A stretch of DNA of 64,000 bases from an uncultured Clostridiaceae bacterium (GCA_946628065.1 CAMOWC010000007.1:1-64000), one strand, 5' to 3'; positions 27,530 to 37,480 are shown, numbered from the stretch's first letter. The notes: generated from the letters alone by a model not told the origin. Numbers and translations: made by a program.

Positions 27530-28402
27530 ATGAAAAAAATAATATTAGTAGTACTAGTTTTAATGCTAGTCGGATTACTACTGGTTTTACCTAATCCACA
27601 AAAAGAAGAAAATAGTAAATTCAAAATAGTTACATCATTTTACCCTATGTATACAATAGCAAAAAGCCTTTCGGCAGGGATAGAAAATGTTGAAGTTGAA
27701 AATATGGCAAGCAATAATATTGGATGTTTACATGATTATACTTTAACAACATCCGATTTAAAAAAAATAGAAACAGCGAATGTATTTATAGTAAACGGGT
27801 TAGGAATAGAAAATTTTTCAGATAAAATTATAGAAACATATTCAAACATAAAAATAATACAGGCGAGCGAGAATATTAATAATTTAATTATAGATGATGA
27901 AGAAAAAAACGCACATGTATGGTTAAGCATAGACAAATATATAAAACAAATAGAAAATATAAGAGTTGAGCTTGCTAAATATAATCCAGACAATAGTGAG
28001 AATTATAAAAAAAATGCTGAAGAATATATATCTAAATTAAAAGACCTAAAGGATGAAATAAACAATAAGACAAAAAAACAAAAGAACTGCTTATCATTCA
28101 GCGAATCAATTGCTTATCTTGCAGAAGATTTTAATTTAGAAATAGAAACAATTGAAACAGATCACGAGCAAAACGGGTTATCTGCAGAAATGTTAGCATA
28201 TGCAATAGAATATGTTAAAGAGAATAATATAAAAAACATTATAATTGATAAGAAAACTGCAGACAACAATGCGAAAACTGTTGCAAATGAAACTGGAGCA
28301 AAAATTTATGTACTAGATTCTATTTTAAGTGGACCAGATGACGAGCAATCGTATATAAATATAATGAAACAAAATTTAAAAATAGTGGAGAGTATGGAAT
28401 AA
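27530..28402 (+). CDS. zinc/manganese ABC transporter substrate-binding protein (ZnuA-like)
   Basis: The 290-aa protein has an N-terminal membrane or signal segment (1-22) and the cluster A-I metal-binding fold: KIVTSFYPMYTIAKSL, IGCLHDYTLTTSDLKKIE (His ligand), NAHVWLSIDKY (His ligand) and a late DSILSGP. The third ligand position, usually a His in a FHDAF-like motif, reads SFSESIAYLAEDF here. No lipobox Cys follows the signal segment (LPNPQK), so it is probably anchored by the uncleaved segment. The ATPase gene starts directly at the stop codon. Confidence 0.85.
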   Translation: MKKIILVVLVLMLVGLLLVLPNPQKEENSKFKIVTSFYPMYTIAKSLSAGIENVEVENMASNNIGCLHDYTLTTSDLKKIETANVFIVNGLGIENFSDKIIETYSNIKIIQASENINNLIIDDEEKNAHVWLSIDKYIKQIENIRVELAKYNPDNSENYKKNAEEYISKLKDLKDEINNKTKKQKNCLSFSESIAYLAEDFNLEIETIETDHEQNGLSAEMLAYAIEYVKENNIKNIIIDKKTADNNAKTVANETGAKIYVLDSILSGPDDEQSYINIMKQNLKIVESME

Positions 28403-29128
28403 ATGGGAAAAGAAGTTGCATGTGGATTTCACTGCATAAAAGCAAAAAATATCGGAGTAACTATAGGGGAAGACGAAATATTAAAAAATGTAAATTTACA
28501 TATTCATTGTAAGGAATTAACAGTTATTATAGGAAGAAATGGAGCGGGAAAAACTACATTATTGAAGGCATTACTTGGAGAAGTGAAACACACGGGAACA
28601 ATTGAGTTTGTAGACACTAAAGAGCACATTACACGAAAACTAAGAATTGGATATGTACCACAGAGCATTAATGTAGAAAGACATATGCCAACTACTGTAT
28701 ATGACTTATTTGCATCATACATATCAAATACACCAATATGGCTAAAAAAAGATAAAAAAGCAGAAACCAAAATAAAAAACAGCCTTAAGAACTTTGGAGC
28801 AGAAGCTCTTGTAGATAAAAGTATTGGAGACTTATCTGGAGGAGAAATGCAAAGAGTTTTGCTTGCTATAAGTACATTTAGCGAACCAAATCTGTTGATT
28901 TTAGATGAGCCAATTTCAGGAATAGACAAAAATGGCATAGAAGTATTTTTTGAATATATAAACAGACTAAAAAAAGAGCATGACATGTCTATAATATTAG
29001 TATCACATGATTTAGATTTGGTTGAAAAATTTGCAGATAGGGTAATTTTATTGGATAAGACAATCTTAAAAGAAGGAACACCAACAGAAGTATTTTCAAG
29101 TGCTGAATTTAAAGAAGTATTCAAGTAA
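28403..29128 (+). CDS. metal ABC transporter ATP-binding protein (ZnuC-like)
   Basis: 241 aa with Walker A GRNGAGKTT, Q-loop YVPQS, signature LSGGEMQRVLLA, Walker B LLILDEP and the switch His in LVSHDLDLV. The ATG follows the preceding TAA without a gap, indicating translational coupling. It energises the ZnuB-like permease encoded next. Confidence 0.93.
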   Translation: MGKEVACGFHCIKAKNIGVTIGEDEILKNVNLHIHCKELTVIIGRNGAGKTTLLKALLGEVKHTGTIEFVDTKEHITRKLRIGYVPQSINVERHMPTTVYDLFASYISNTPIWLKKDKKAETKIKNSLKNFGAEALVDKSIGDLSGGEMQRVLLAISTFSEPNLLILDEPISGIDKNGIEVFFEYINRLKKEHDMSIILVSHDLDLVEKFADRVILLDKTILKEGTPTEVFSSAEFKEVFK

Positions 29129-29139
29129 GGGGATAAAAA

Positions 29140-29985
29140 ATGCAGGATATAATTAATAATTTATTAGGGATATTGCCATTTGAATTTTTGAATTATACAT
29201 TTATGAAAAATGCATTTATTGCGATATTATTTGCAACACCAATTTTTGCAATTCTAGGAACAATGATTGTAAATAATAAAATGGCTTTTTTTTCAGATAG
29301 CTTAGGACACTCAGCCATATGCGGAATAGCGATAGGAACGCTATTTGGCATAACAAATACAAATATATCAATGATTATATTTGCATGTTTATTTGCTATT
29401 GCATTAAATATAGTAAAACACAAAGTTACATATGGAGCTGATACAATAATCAGTGTGTTTTCGTCGATTGCAATTGCCCTTGGACTTGCAATTTTAACAG
29501 CAAAAGGAAGCTTTAATCAGTACTCAAACATTTTAGTTGGGGATATTTTGAGTATCAATTGGAATGAAATTGTGTATTTATTTTTAACATTTGTAATTGT
29601 TTTAATAGTATGGTATTATATGTTTAATAAAATACATGCGATAAGCATAAATACGAGTCTAGCAAAATCAAAAAAAATTAATGTTATGCTTGTAGATGAC
29701 ATATTTGTAATATTAATTGCAATTGTTGTAATGGTATCAATAAGATGGGTTGGAATTTTACTTATAAATTCTTTACTCATTATTCCAGCTGCATCTAGTA
29801 GAAATGTTGCAAAGAATATGAGACAATACCATTTAATAGCAGTCTTAATTTCTATGTTTTCTGGGCTTACAGGGCTAATAACATCATATTATTATAACAT
29901 CCCAACAGGGCCTATGATAGTTATAATTACAGGCATAATATACTTTATAACATTCGGTTTAAAAAATAAAATAAAAGGGTCATAG
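29140..29985 (+). CDS. metal ABC transporter permease (ZnuB-like)
   Basis: 281 aa, seven to eight membrane segments, typical ABC-3 family permease: MAFFSDSLGHSAICGIAIG near the N-terminus and VSIRWVGILLINSLLIIPAASSRN in the middle are the conserved blocks. It starts 11 nt after the ATPase gene with AAGGGG as ribosome-binding site. Zn or Mn specificity cannot be decided from sequence. Confidence 0.93.
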   Translation: MQDIINNLLGILPFEFLNYTFMKNAFIAILFATPIFAILGTMIVNNKMAFFSDSLGHSAICGIAIGTLFGITNTNISMIIFACLFAIALNIVKHKVTYGADTIISVFSSIAIALGLAILTAKGSFNQYSNILVGDILSINWNEIVYLFLTFVIVLIVWYYMFNKIHAISINTSLAKSKKINVMLVDDIFVILIAIVVMVSIRWVGILLINSLLIIPAASSRNVAKNMRQYHLIAVLISMFSGLTGLITSYYYNIPTGPMIVIITGIIYFITFGLKNKIKGS

Positions 29986-30027
29986 CAAGTATTTTATACA
30001 AACAAGAAACGAAAGGAGAAACTGTAC

Positions 30028-30612
30028 ATGGATGAAAGAATTATAACAGTAGAAGATAAAATAGCATTTTTAAAGGGAATCAGCTTGTTCGACAGGAATA
30101 AGCCATTATATGTATTTAAAGGCGGTATGGATGAAAAGGAAGCTAGAATTCAAGGATATTTAGTTAAAGGTTATCTAACAAGACGAGCAAATCCAAATTC
30201 TAGAAGTGACTATTTATTAGCTGATTTATGTGGACAAGACCCAGAGACAGCAATGAGAGATGTTAGAACAGCGAGAAAAGAAATAATTCATAAGATTGAT
30301 ACTGAGCAATATACTGTAATAAAACCTCAAAAAAGATATGTGCCAGTGGATAAAGAAAAAATGGCAAAATGGAAAGCTGTTGCAGCGGTAATAGGGCTTG
30401 CAGCAACAGTAGCGTTTGCTAATTTTATAGCAAACAATGTTGGAAATAAAGAAGTAGAACCTAGAAGAATGGGAGAACCTGTTGGATTTAGAGAACAAAT
30501 GAGAGTTAGAGATGAAGACTTAAACAGTGATGCTGCCCATAGTAATAGTTCATATGTTCAGCAAGATGGAAGCTTTATACAATACAAAAATGACGACTAT
30601 GGCGAAAGATAA
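30028..30612 (+). CDS. hypothetical protein with one central membrane segment
   Basis: 194 aa. The N-terminal part (1-110) is hydrophilic and could be helical DNA- or protein-binding (KGYLTRRANPNSRSDYLLADLCGQDPETAMRD); a membrane segment lies at about 113-133 (VAAVIGLAATVAFANFI) followed by an acidic and Asn/Ser-rich tail. AAAGGAG precedes the ATG. No family recognised. It stands between the metal transporter and the pfl genes, 42 nt after the permease. Confidence 0.65.
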   Translation: MDERIITVEDKIAFLKGISLFDRNKPLYVFKGGMDEKEARIQGYLVKGYLTRRANPNSRSDYLLADLCGQDPETAMRDVRTARKEIIHKIDTEQYTVIKPQKRYVPVDKEKMAKWKAVAAVIGLAATVAFANFIANNVGNKEVEPRRMGEPVGFREQMRVRDEDLNSDAAHSNSSYVQQDGSFIQYKNDDYGER

Positions 30613-30631
30613 AGTAGCATATAAACGAAAA

Positions 30632-30675
30632 TGAGGACGATGAAACGCCATCATCGCTTCATCGTCCCATTATTC
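30632..30675. terminator. convergent terminator
   Basis: AATGAGGACGATGAA and TTCATCGTCCCATT form a strong stem between the plus-strand hypothetical gene and the minus-strand pflA, and can serve both. Confidence 0.7.
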
Positions 30676-31405
30676 TATTTCTAATATATTTTTTGCTCGT
30701 TTTACATCTTCTACTGTTGCATAAGGTATGTCTTCAAGTTCGTATTGAGCACCTATAGATTCCCATTTATATTTACCTAAACTGTGGTATGGTAGTATTT
30801 CAACCTTTTTAACGTTATTTAATGTTTGCAAAAATTTTTTTAATTTAATTAAATCTTCTTCTGCATCAGTTATACCAGGTACCAATACCTGGCGAATCCA
30901 AACTGGTATATTTTTTTTATTTAAATATTGAGCAAATGCAAGTTCTTTTTCATTTGAAAAGCCAACTAATTCTTTGCACTTATCGGGATCAATATGTTTT
31001 ATATCAAGTAATACTAAGTCAGTATATTTCAAAACTTTTTCTATTTCTGGAGTAATATCAAACATACCGAGATGTATCAATTGCAGTGTTAATACCTAAT
31101 TCTTTTAGTTTTTTAAAAAGAGTAATTAAAAATCTTACCTGCAAAAGAGGTTCTCCTCCAGACACAGTAACACCGCCACCAGAAGGCACTATAAAGCTCT
31201 TATACCTTAAAATTTTGCTTACAATTTCATCTACATTCATTACTGCGCCACCAAAGAGATTCCATGTATCACGGTTGTGACAGTATTTACAATGTAGGGC
31301 GCAACCCTGAAAAAATAAAACATATCTAATTCCGGGACCATCAACTGTTCCCATAGACTCAATAGAGTGAATTCTTGCATAATTATCCGAATCAATTGCT
31401 TCCAT
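30670..31405 (-). CDS. pflA: pyruvate formate-lyase-activating enzyme, +1 shift (CGGT)
   Basis: A radical SAM enzyme that installs the glycyl radical on PflB. From ATG 31405 (minus strand, GGAGG 7 nt upstream) the frame breaks at a CGG whose C is opposite position 31069; skipping it gives Gly113 (GGT) and a product of 244 aa. Motifs: [30 protein letters not shown] with the CxxxCxxC cluster ligands, [11 protein letters not shown], and [12 protein letters not shown], where the family has DTSG. The second frame alone would lack the Fe-S cluster. This is the only minus-strand example of the CGGN rule in the window. pflB lies 48 bp upstream on the same strand. Confidence 0.95.
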
Positions 31406-31453
31406 TTGCATTCCTCCATTTTGCTTGTCACAAAACAATGAATTTGTAACACG

Positions 31454-33688
31454 TTATATTTTTTCTTGAATTGTTCTTTTTATTACATCTAATTGTTGCT
31501 CTTTTGTTAGCTTTGTAAAGTGAACAGCATATCCTGAGACACGAACTGTAAGTTGTGGATATTTTTCAGGATGATTCATAGCATCTATTAGCAAGCTTCT
31601 ATCAAATACATTCACATTGATATGATGACCGGTATTTGTAAAATATCCGTCTAATATGTTAGTTAAATTATTTATTCTAGTGTTCATATCTTTTCCGAGT
31701 GTATTTGGAGTAATTGCAAATGTGTAAGAAATTCCATCTTCAGCATATTCATAAGGGAGCTTTGCAATTGAGTTTAAAACAGCTAATGCACCATTTATAT
31801 CTCTTCCATGCAAAGGATTAGCACCAGGGCCAAAAGGCTCGCCTGCTTTTCTTCCGTCTGGAGTGCTTCCTGTGTTTTTACCATATACTACATTAGATGT
31901 GATTGTAAGGATCGAAAGAGTATGCTTTGAATGTCTATATGTTTTGTGCTTTTGAAGCTTCCTTAAAAATGTTTTAACTATTTCAACAGCTATCTGGTCT
32001 ACTCTATCATCATCATTTCCAAACTTAGGGAAGTCGCCTTCAGGGACAAAATCAACAGCTAATCCATTTTCATTTCTTATAACTTTTACTTTTGCATATT
32101 TAATTGCCGAAAGAGAATCTGCTACAACAGAAAGCCCTGCGATTCCACAAGCCATGGTTCTTATTACGTCTTTGTCATGAAGGGCCATTTCCAATGCCTC
32201 ATAGCAATATTTATCATGCATATAATGAATTGCATTAAGTGCTTTTATATATATTTTTGCAACATAATCAAGCATAACATCATATTTTCTTATTACTTCA
32301 TCATAATCAAGATATTCTGAAGTAACAGGAGCATATTCAGGAGCTATTTGTTTTCCAGAAAGCTCATCTTTACCGCCGTTGATTGCATATAAAAGCGCCT
32401 TAGCAAGGTTTGCTCTTGCACCAAAAAATTGCATTTGCTTTCCAAGTCTCATGGCAGATACACAACACGCAATACCATAGTCATCTCCTAAAGTTGTCCT
32501 CATTAAATCGTCATTTTCATATTGTATAGAAGAACTTTCAATTGACATCTTTGCTGTATAATTTTTAAAGTTTTTAGGTAGTCTTGTAGACCAAAGAACT
32601 GTAAGATTTGGTTCTGGAGCATGCCCTAATGTTGTTAAAGTATGAAGCATTCTATATGAATTTTTTGTAACTAATGTTCTTCCGTCAATGCCCATTCCAC
32701 CAATACTTTCTGTAACCCAAACGGGGTCTCCGCTAAATAGAGCGTTATATTCAGGAGCTCTTAAGAAACGAATCATTCTTAATTTCATGACAAAGTGATC
32801 CATTAATTCTTGAGCTTGATCTTCTGTTAATGTACCATTTTTAAAATCTCTTTCAATATAAATGTCTATAAAAGTAGAAGTCCTTCCTAAACTCATAGCT
32901 GCACCATTTTGATCTTTTGTTGCACCAAGATAACCAAAATATAGCCATTGAATAGCTTCTTTGGCATTTTCAGCAGGAACTGAGATATCAAGCCCATATC
33001 TTTTTGCCATTGATTTTAAAGCTTCTAGTGCTGATATTTGATCGGTTATTTCTTCGCGACTGCGTATTATTTCATCTGAAAATTCATCTCTTTCTAATGT
33101 AATCAATTCATCTTTTTTTTCTTCGATTAGAAAATCTACGCCATATAATGCAATACGTCTATAATCACCTATTATTCTTCCACGACCATATCCATCAGGA
33201 AGACCAGTAATTAAATGAGAACTTCTTGCCGCACGAATATCAGGAGTATATACTTGAAATACTCCATCATTATGTGTTTTCCTTAAAGTATGGTAAACAT
33301 ATTCAATTTGCTCATCTACTTTATATCCATAGCTTTCGGCAGATTTTTCAACAATACGAATACCACCGTTAGGCATTATAGCTCTTTTTAAAGGCTTATC
33401 AGTTTGCAAGCCAACAATTTCCTCTAAATCTTTATCTATATAACCTGCTTCATAAGCATCAATAGCAGAAGGAGTTTTTGTATCTGCATCTAATACTCCA
33501 CCATTTTCTGTTTCTTTTTTAAATAATTCTTGAACTTCGTTCCATAATTTTTTTGTTTTTTCGCTTGCTGGTGCCAAAAAAGAATCATCACCTTCATATG
33601 GAGTGTAATTCAACTGTATAAAATCTCTTACATCTATTCTTTTTTGCCAACTTCCAGCATTAAATCCTTTCCACTGTTTAAAATCCAT
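31454..33688 (-). CDS. pflB: pyruvate formate-lyase
   Basis: 744 aa glycyl-radical enzyme that converts pyruvate and CoA to acetyl-CoA and formate under anaerobic conditions. The catalytic Cys pair lies in [12 protein letters not shown] and the radical glycine is Gly719 in [11 protein letters not shown]; the substrate region [17 protein letters not shown] is present. Length is normal. AGGAG precedes the ATG. A promoter is visible upstream (33733-33761) and pflA follows on the same transcript. No in-frame CGG occurs over 744 codons. Confidence 0.97.
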   Translation of the reverse strand: MDFKQWKGFNAGSWQKRIDVRDFIQLNYTPYEGDDSFLAPASEKTKKLWNEVQELFKKETENGGVLDADTKTPSAIDAYEAGYIDKDLEEIVGLQTDKPLKRAIMPNGGIRIVEKSAESYGYKVDEQIEYVYHTLRKTHNDGVFQVYTPDIRAARSSHLITGLPDGYGRGRIIGDYRRIALYGVDFLIEEKKDELITLERDEFSDEIIRSREEITDQISALEALKSMAKRYGLDISVPAENAKEAIQWLYFGYLGATKDQNGAAMSLGRTSTFIDIYIERDFKNGTLTEDQAQELMDHFVMKLRMIRFLRAPEYNALFSGDPVWVTESIGGMGIDGRTLVTKNSYRMLHTLTTLGHAPEPNLTVLWSTRLPKNFKNYTAKMSIESSSIQYENDDLMRTTLGDDYGIACCVSAMRLGKQMQFFGARANLAKALLYAINGGKDELSGKQIAPEYAPVTSEYLDYDEVIRKYDVMLDYVAKIYIKALNAIHYMHDKYCYEALEMALHDKDVIRTMACGIAGLSVVADSLSAIKYAKVKVIRNENGLAVDFVPEGDFPKFGNDDDRVDQIAVEIVKTFLRKLQKHKTYRHSKHTLSILTITSNVVYGKNTGSTPDGRKAGEPFGPGANPLHGRDINGALAVLNSIAKLPYEYAEDGISYTFAITPNTLGKDMNTRINNLTNILDGYFTNTGHHINVNVFDRSLLIDAMNHPEKYPQLTVRVSGYAVHFTKLTKEQQLDVIKRTIQEKI

Positions 33689-34041
33689 AAGCTTTCTCCT
33701 TTTTTCAAATTTGTAATGTTAAATCAAATACTATTCTAGCATAACCATTTTTTTGTTACAATTGCAAATGCAACTTTTTTAATAAAATATCGAAAAACTA
33801 AAAAACGACTACACGTAGCTAATAACAACGCGTAAAAGCCATAGCAAACTTTAAAAGAATATTTTAAATCATAGAAAAACATAAAACTCTAAAATAAAAA
33901 ATTCATAGACTTATGATATAAATTATTCTTAAAATTTTATATAAACTAAAATTAGTTTTTACAAAAAACGATAAAAAATACTTGAAAAAAATAAAATTCA
34001 TGATAAAATAAAACAAGAAAATTTGTTTGGAGGAAATAAAG
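33689..34041. promoter_or_regulatory. divergent intergenic region with pflB promoter
   Basis: 353 bp, very AT-rich. On the minus strand TTGTAA (33761-33756), a 17-nt spacer and TAGAAT (33738-33733) make a promoter for pflB. On the plus strand TTGAAA at about 33981 and a GATAAAAT box near 34003 may serve ruvA. No gene, RNA or repeat is seen in the middle. An Rex or Fnr-type site for pfl control was looked for but none stands out. Confidence 0.5.
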
Positions 34042-34638
34042 ATGTTTGCATATATAAAGGGAAGCTTAGAAGGAAAAGGAGATACTTATGCTGTAATAGA
34101 AACAGGAGGAATTGGATATAAAGTATTTATGCCAGTTCCAAGTATAGAAAAACTTGGAGAAATTGGAGAAAGAGTAAAGGTTTATACATATTACTATGTA
34201 AGAGAAGATGCAATAAATCTATACGGATTTTGCACAGATGAAGAACTAAAAATGTTTGAGCTTTTATTATCTGTAAGCGGAATAGGTGCAAAATCTGCTA
34301 TAGGGATTTTAGCAGAAGTTAGCCCATCTGACTTTGCAATGGCAATAATAACTAACGATGTATCAAAACTTGTTAAAATACCTGGAATAGGTTCAAAAAC
34401 AGCACAAAGAATGATACTTGAATTAAAAGATAAAATGAAAACTGTACAGGCAGTTAATAAAGATGAAGAAATTGCAGTTGCAATTGCAAATGAAGAGAGT
34501 ACATCAGAAGCAATGGCAGCTTTACAGATGCTTGGCTATAACAGAAAAGAAATTGAAAAGTCATTTGAGAAAATTGATACTAAGAATTTAGGAGTAGAAG
34601 ATGTAATTAGAAAAGCTCTCTCAATCTTAGGCAAGTAA
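34042..34638 (+). CDS. ruvA: Holliday junction branch migration protein RuvA
   Basis: 198 aa; the OB-fold domain starts MFAYIKGSLEGKGDTYAVIETGGIGYKVFMP, followed by helix-hairpin-helix motifs (LLSVSGIGAKSAIGIL, LVKIPGIGSKTAQRMILELKDK) and the small C-terminal domain that contacts RuvB. The ATG at 34042 follows TTGGAGG; an in-frame TTG at 34027 is inside the ribosome-binding site. Unusually ruvB does not follow; the next gene is rarA. Confidence 0.95.
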   Translation: MFAYIKGSLEGKGDTYAVIETGGIGYKVFMPVPSIEKLGEIGERVKVYTYYYVREDAINLYGFCTDEELKMFELLLSVSGIGAKSAIGILAEVSPSDFAMAIITNDVSKLVKIPGIGSKTAQRMILELKDKMKTVQAVNKDEEIAVAIANEESTSEAMAALQMLGYNRKEIEKSFEKIDTKNLGVEDVIRKALSILGK

Positions 34639-34659
34639 AAATATAAAGGAGCTATATAC

Positions 34660-35904
34660 ATGGTAGATTTAAGTAAGCCATTAGCATATCGTGTAAGACC
34701 AAAAACATTAGATGAATTTGTCGGCCAAGAACATGTACTTGGAAAAGATAAAATTCTTTACCGTACAATTAAAGCAGACAGATTGTCTAGCATTATTTTG
34801 TGGGGCCCACCAGGATGTGGGAAAACATCGCTTGCTAAAGTAATAAGCGAAACAACAAAATATAAGTTTATGCGTATAAATGCTGTTACATCAGGTGTAT
34901 CAGACATTAAAAATGCTGTTGAAGAAGCAAAAAACTATATGCTAAACCCAACTGGAAAGTGCATACTATTTATCGATGAAATACACAGATTTAACAAGTT
35001 ACAACAAGATGCACTTTTACCATTTGTTGAAGACGGGACAGTAATATTAATTGGAGCGACAACTGAAAACCCGTATTTTGAAGTAAATAAAGCTTTAATA
35101 TCAAGATCAATGGTTGTAAAACTAGAGCCACTTTCCAAGGAAAACATTTTACAAGTTTTAAAACATTCTTTAAAAAGTGAAGAAGGATTAGGAACTTTTA
35201 ATGTAAAAATACAAGACAATACTTTAGAAACTATAGCAGAGCTTTCTGGAGGAGATGTTAGAACAGCGTTAAATGGACTAGAAGTAGCAGTACTTACTAC
35301 TAAGATGGACAGTAATGGCTGTATCACCATTACAGATGAAATTGCTGCAGAAAGCATACAAAAAAAGAAAACAATGTTTGACAAAAATGGAGACTCTCAC
35401 TATGACAATATAAGCGCATTTATAAAGTCAATGAGAGGAAGCGATCCAGATGCAACGGTGTTTTATCTTGCAAGAGCAATAGAAGGTGGAGAGGATCCTG
35501 TTTTTTTAGCAAGAAGGATTACTATATGTGCTTCAGAAGATGTTGGAATGGCAAACCCTAATGCACTTGTTGTAGCAAACAGTGCAATGCAAGCAGTGAT
35601 GTCAATTGGAATGCCAGAATCAAGGATAATATTGGCAGAAGCGGCAATATATGTTGCAGAATCTAAAAAGTCAAATGCGTCATATTTAGCAATTGACAAG
35701 GCATTGGAAGACGTTAGATCTAAAAACACAGGAGAAATTCCAATGCATATAAGAAATGCTCCAGCTGAAGGTATGAAAGATTTTGGATATCATGAAGGGT
35801 ATTTGTATCCTCATGACTTTCCAGGACATGTAGTAGAGCAACAGTATTTACCAGATAAAATGCTAGGAACGAAATACTATATTAAAGATGAAAATATAGA
35901 TTAA
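34660..35904 (+). CDS. rarA: replication-associated recombination protein RarA (MgsA)
   Basis: 414-aa AAA+ ATPase. Walker A is WGPPGCGKTS (48-57), Walker B LFIDEIHRF (103-111), sensor 1 GATTENPYFE, arginine finger region ALISRS, and the C-terminal tetramerisation domain includes ARAIEGGEDPVFLARRI and MPESRIILAEAA. It acts at stalled replication forks. AAGGAG precedes the ATG, 21 nt after ruvA, so the two DNA repair genes are probably co-transcribed. Confidence 0.95.
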   Translation: MVDLSKPLAYRVRPKTLDEFVGQEHVLGKDKILYRTIKADRLSSIILWGPPGCGKTSLAKVISETTKYKFMRINAVTSGVSDIKNAVEEAKNYMLNPTGKCILFIDEIHRFNKLQQDALLPFVEDGTVILIGATTENPYFEVNKALISRSMVVKLEPLSKENILQVLKHSLKSEEGLGTFNVKIQDNTLETIAELSGGDVRTALNGLEVAVLTTKMDSNGCITITDEIAAESIQKKKTMFDKNGDSHYDNISAFIKSMRGSDPDATVFYLARAIEGGEDPVFLARRITICASEDVGMANPNALVVANSAMQAVMSIGMPESRIILAEAAIYVAESKKSNASYLAIDKALEDVRSKNTGEIPMHIRNAPAEGMKDFGYHEGYLYPHDFPGHVVEQQYLPDKMLGTKYYIKDENID

Positions 35905-35907
35905 ATG

Positions 35908-35946
35908 AAGAAGAACATGCACACGAAAATGCATAGTTCTTTTTTT
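35908..35946 (+). terminator. terminator after rarA
   Basis: AGAACATGCA pairs with TGCATAGTTCT (one bulge), followed by a run of T residues. Confidence 0.75.
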
Positions 35947-35996
35947 ATGTATAAAAAGAAATAACATACTTATACTACAATTATTAGGTGATTTAC

Positions 35997-36344
35997 ATGC
36001 TTAAAAATGTAATAATAGGTTTTTGTGCGGGGCTTGTATGTGGACTTTTTGGGGCTGGAGGAGGCATGATATTAGTCCCAGGATTTACTTATATGTTAAA
36101 TTTAGATGCAAAAGAAGCTCGAGCTACGTCTGTGTTTGCAATTCTTCCAATGACAATTGTTAGCATGCTTTTTTATTTTAATGCAAATTTTATAGACTGG
36201 AGTATAGCCACAAAAGTAGCTGTAGGTGGAATAATAGGAGGATATATTGGCTCTAAAATTTTAAAAAAAGCAAAAAGTGAAAATCTACAATTGTTTTTTA
36301 TATTTTTTTTAGTATATGCATCATTAAAAATGATATTCTTTTAA
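35997..36344 (+). CDS. TauE/SafE-family permease, N-terminal half-size protein
   Basis: 115 aa with four membrane segments. The start LKNVIIGFCAGLVCGLFGAGGGMILVP is the TauE/SafE N-terminal repeat signature (GxGGGxxxxP). The family normally has two such repeats in one 240-260 aa protein; here each is its own gene. The ATG at 35997 lies 7 nt after AGGTGA. The second half starts 12 nt after this stop codon. TauE/SafE proteins export sulfite or organosulfur anions; the substrate here is unknown. Confidence 0.85.
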   Translation: MLKNVIIGFCAGLVCGLFGAGGGMILVPGFTYMLNLDAKEARATSVFAILPMTIVSMLFYFNANFIDWSIATKVAVGGIIGGYIGSKILKKAKSENLQLFFIFFLVYASLKMIFF

Positions 36345-36356
36345 AGGACAAGTAAT

Positions 36357-36750
36357 ATGTTAGAATTTTTTACAGGTATAGTTTCAGGAATTGTAAGCCG
36401 GAACTGGAATGGGCGGAGGTACAATTCTTATATTAGTACTTTCTACTTTAATGGAAATAGAACAACATATTGCTCAAGGGAGTAATATTATATATTTTAT
36501 ACCAACATCAATAATTGCAGTTTTTGTAAATACTAAGCAAAAACTAGTTAATTACAAGGTTGGAATTATTGCTACAATTGCTGGAAGCATAAGCGCAGGG
36601 CTTGGAGCAAAAATTGCAAGCGAAGTTAATTCGTCAAATTTAAGAAAATATTTTGGCATTTTTTTGGGATTTATAGCTGTTTTTGAAATTAAAGAGTATA
36701 TTTCAAAAATAAAAATGCATAATAAAAATAAAAAGGAGGGAAGACAATGA
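36357..36750 (+). CDS. TauE/SafE-family permease, second half-size protein, +1 shift (CGGA)
   Basis: From ATG 36357 the frame breaks at CGG 36399-36401; skipping C36399 reads Gly15 and yields a 130-aa protein: LEFFTGIVSGIVS-GTGMGGGTILILVLS, again the TauE/SafE repeat signature with the shift glycine inside it, then three more membrane segments and a basic tail. It pairs with the preceding half to make a full-size transporter. The ribosome-binding site is AAAGGA. Without the shift, nothing remains but 17 codons. Confidence 0.88.
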
Positions 36751-36887
36751 AATTTTTAAAAGGAATGATAGTAGGTGGAATGATTGCTACAGGAGCGGCA
36801 ATGCTATGTGCAGATGGAATGTGTGCTAATAAGCATAAAATGGTAAAGAAAGGCAAACAATTTGCGCGTAAATTAGGAATGATATAA
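36747..36887 (+). CDS. small YtxH-like membrane protein
   Basis: A 46-aa protein overlapping the preceding stop codon by ATGA, with GGAGG 6-10 nt upstream. It has a short hydrophobic segment (KGMIVGGMIATGAAML) and a basic C-terminal part, similar in layout to YtxH-family proteins, though too short for a firm match. Translational coupling to the TauE half suggests a shared transcript. Confidence 0.6.
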   Translation: MKFLKGMIVGGMIATGAAMLCADGMCANKHKMVKKGKQFARKLGMI

Positions 36888-36904
36888 ATAAAAAAGTAAA
36901 ATAA

Positions 36905-36946
36905 TAGCGAGAGTTTAAATGCATTTTTGCATTTAGCTCTCGCTGT
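36905..36946. terminator. bidirectional terminator
   Basis: AGCGAGAGTTTAAATGCA and its near-perfect complement TGCATTTAGCTCTCGCT form a long stem between the convergent small protein gene and the minus-strand gene at 36955. Confidence 0.8.
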
Positions 36947-36954
36947 ATTATTCT

Positions 36955-37404
36955 TTATGATTCTGATTGCGTATTTTCTAAGTCTTCTTCAGCTCGATAC
37001 TCTGGTTTGTAATCGTGATCCAAATCAGGCTTAAAGTCACAATCTTTTAGGTCAATTCCTTTTAAGCATTTGCCCTCTCTTTTTGGATCTGCACATACTT
37101 TATAGTGTTTTACTTTGTTCGCCCAAACTTGAACTTCGTAAATTTTATCTGGGCAGAGTGGCCCAAAAACGAATTCTCCTTCTTTGTCTGTAAAAGTATG
37201 AGAAACAGGTTTTCTTTCATGCCCATCAACCTCTATTAGCTTAACTACGGCATCTCTAACAGGATCACAATATGCATCTTTAATTATTCCATAAATTACA
37301 TTTCTGTCATCTTCAGGCAATTTAATTTCAAGGTCAAACTGCTTGCCTTTTTCTATCACACCGTCAACGTCTACAATAGGGCATATTTTCTTATCAAATT
37401 CCAT
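36955..37404 (-). CDS. carboxypeptidase-regulatory-like (Cna-B-type) domain protein
   Basis: 149 aa, no signal peptide. Residues about 38-95 (NVIYGIIKDAYCDPVRDAVVKLIEV, SHTFTDKEGEFVFGPLCPDKIYEVQVWANKVK) form a carboxypeptidase-regulatory-like beta sandwich; the rest is charged with four to five Cys. Similar small proteins in clostridia are often spore- or envelope-associated, but nothing here proves it. AAAGGATG precedes the ATG. It is separated from the next minus-strand gene by about 75 bp. Confidence 0.7.
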   Translation of the reverse strand: MEFDKKICPIVDVDGVIEKGKQFDLEIKLPEDDRNVIYGIIKDAYCDPVRDAVVKLIEVDGHERKPVSHTFTDKEGEFVFGPLCPDKIYEVQVWANKVKHYKVCADPKREGKCLKGIDLKDCDFKPDLDHDYKPEYRAEEDLENTQSES

Positions 37405-37480
37405 AACTTAAATCATCCTTTCATATATTTAGCCATATGGCTTAATACATAGTATGACAAAGTTATGCTTTTTGTGAAAA

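Noticed and set aside
28504-29124. A 206-codon minus-strand open frame opposite the ABC ATPase gene
   Set aside because: Shadow of a strongly supported ATPase gene; no ribosome-binding site and atypical composition.
34003-34041. Internal frameshift or readthrough at the start of ruvA
   Set aside because: The in-frame TTG at 34027 is simply part of the TTGGAGG ribosome-binding site; the ATG at 34042 is a normal start.
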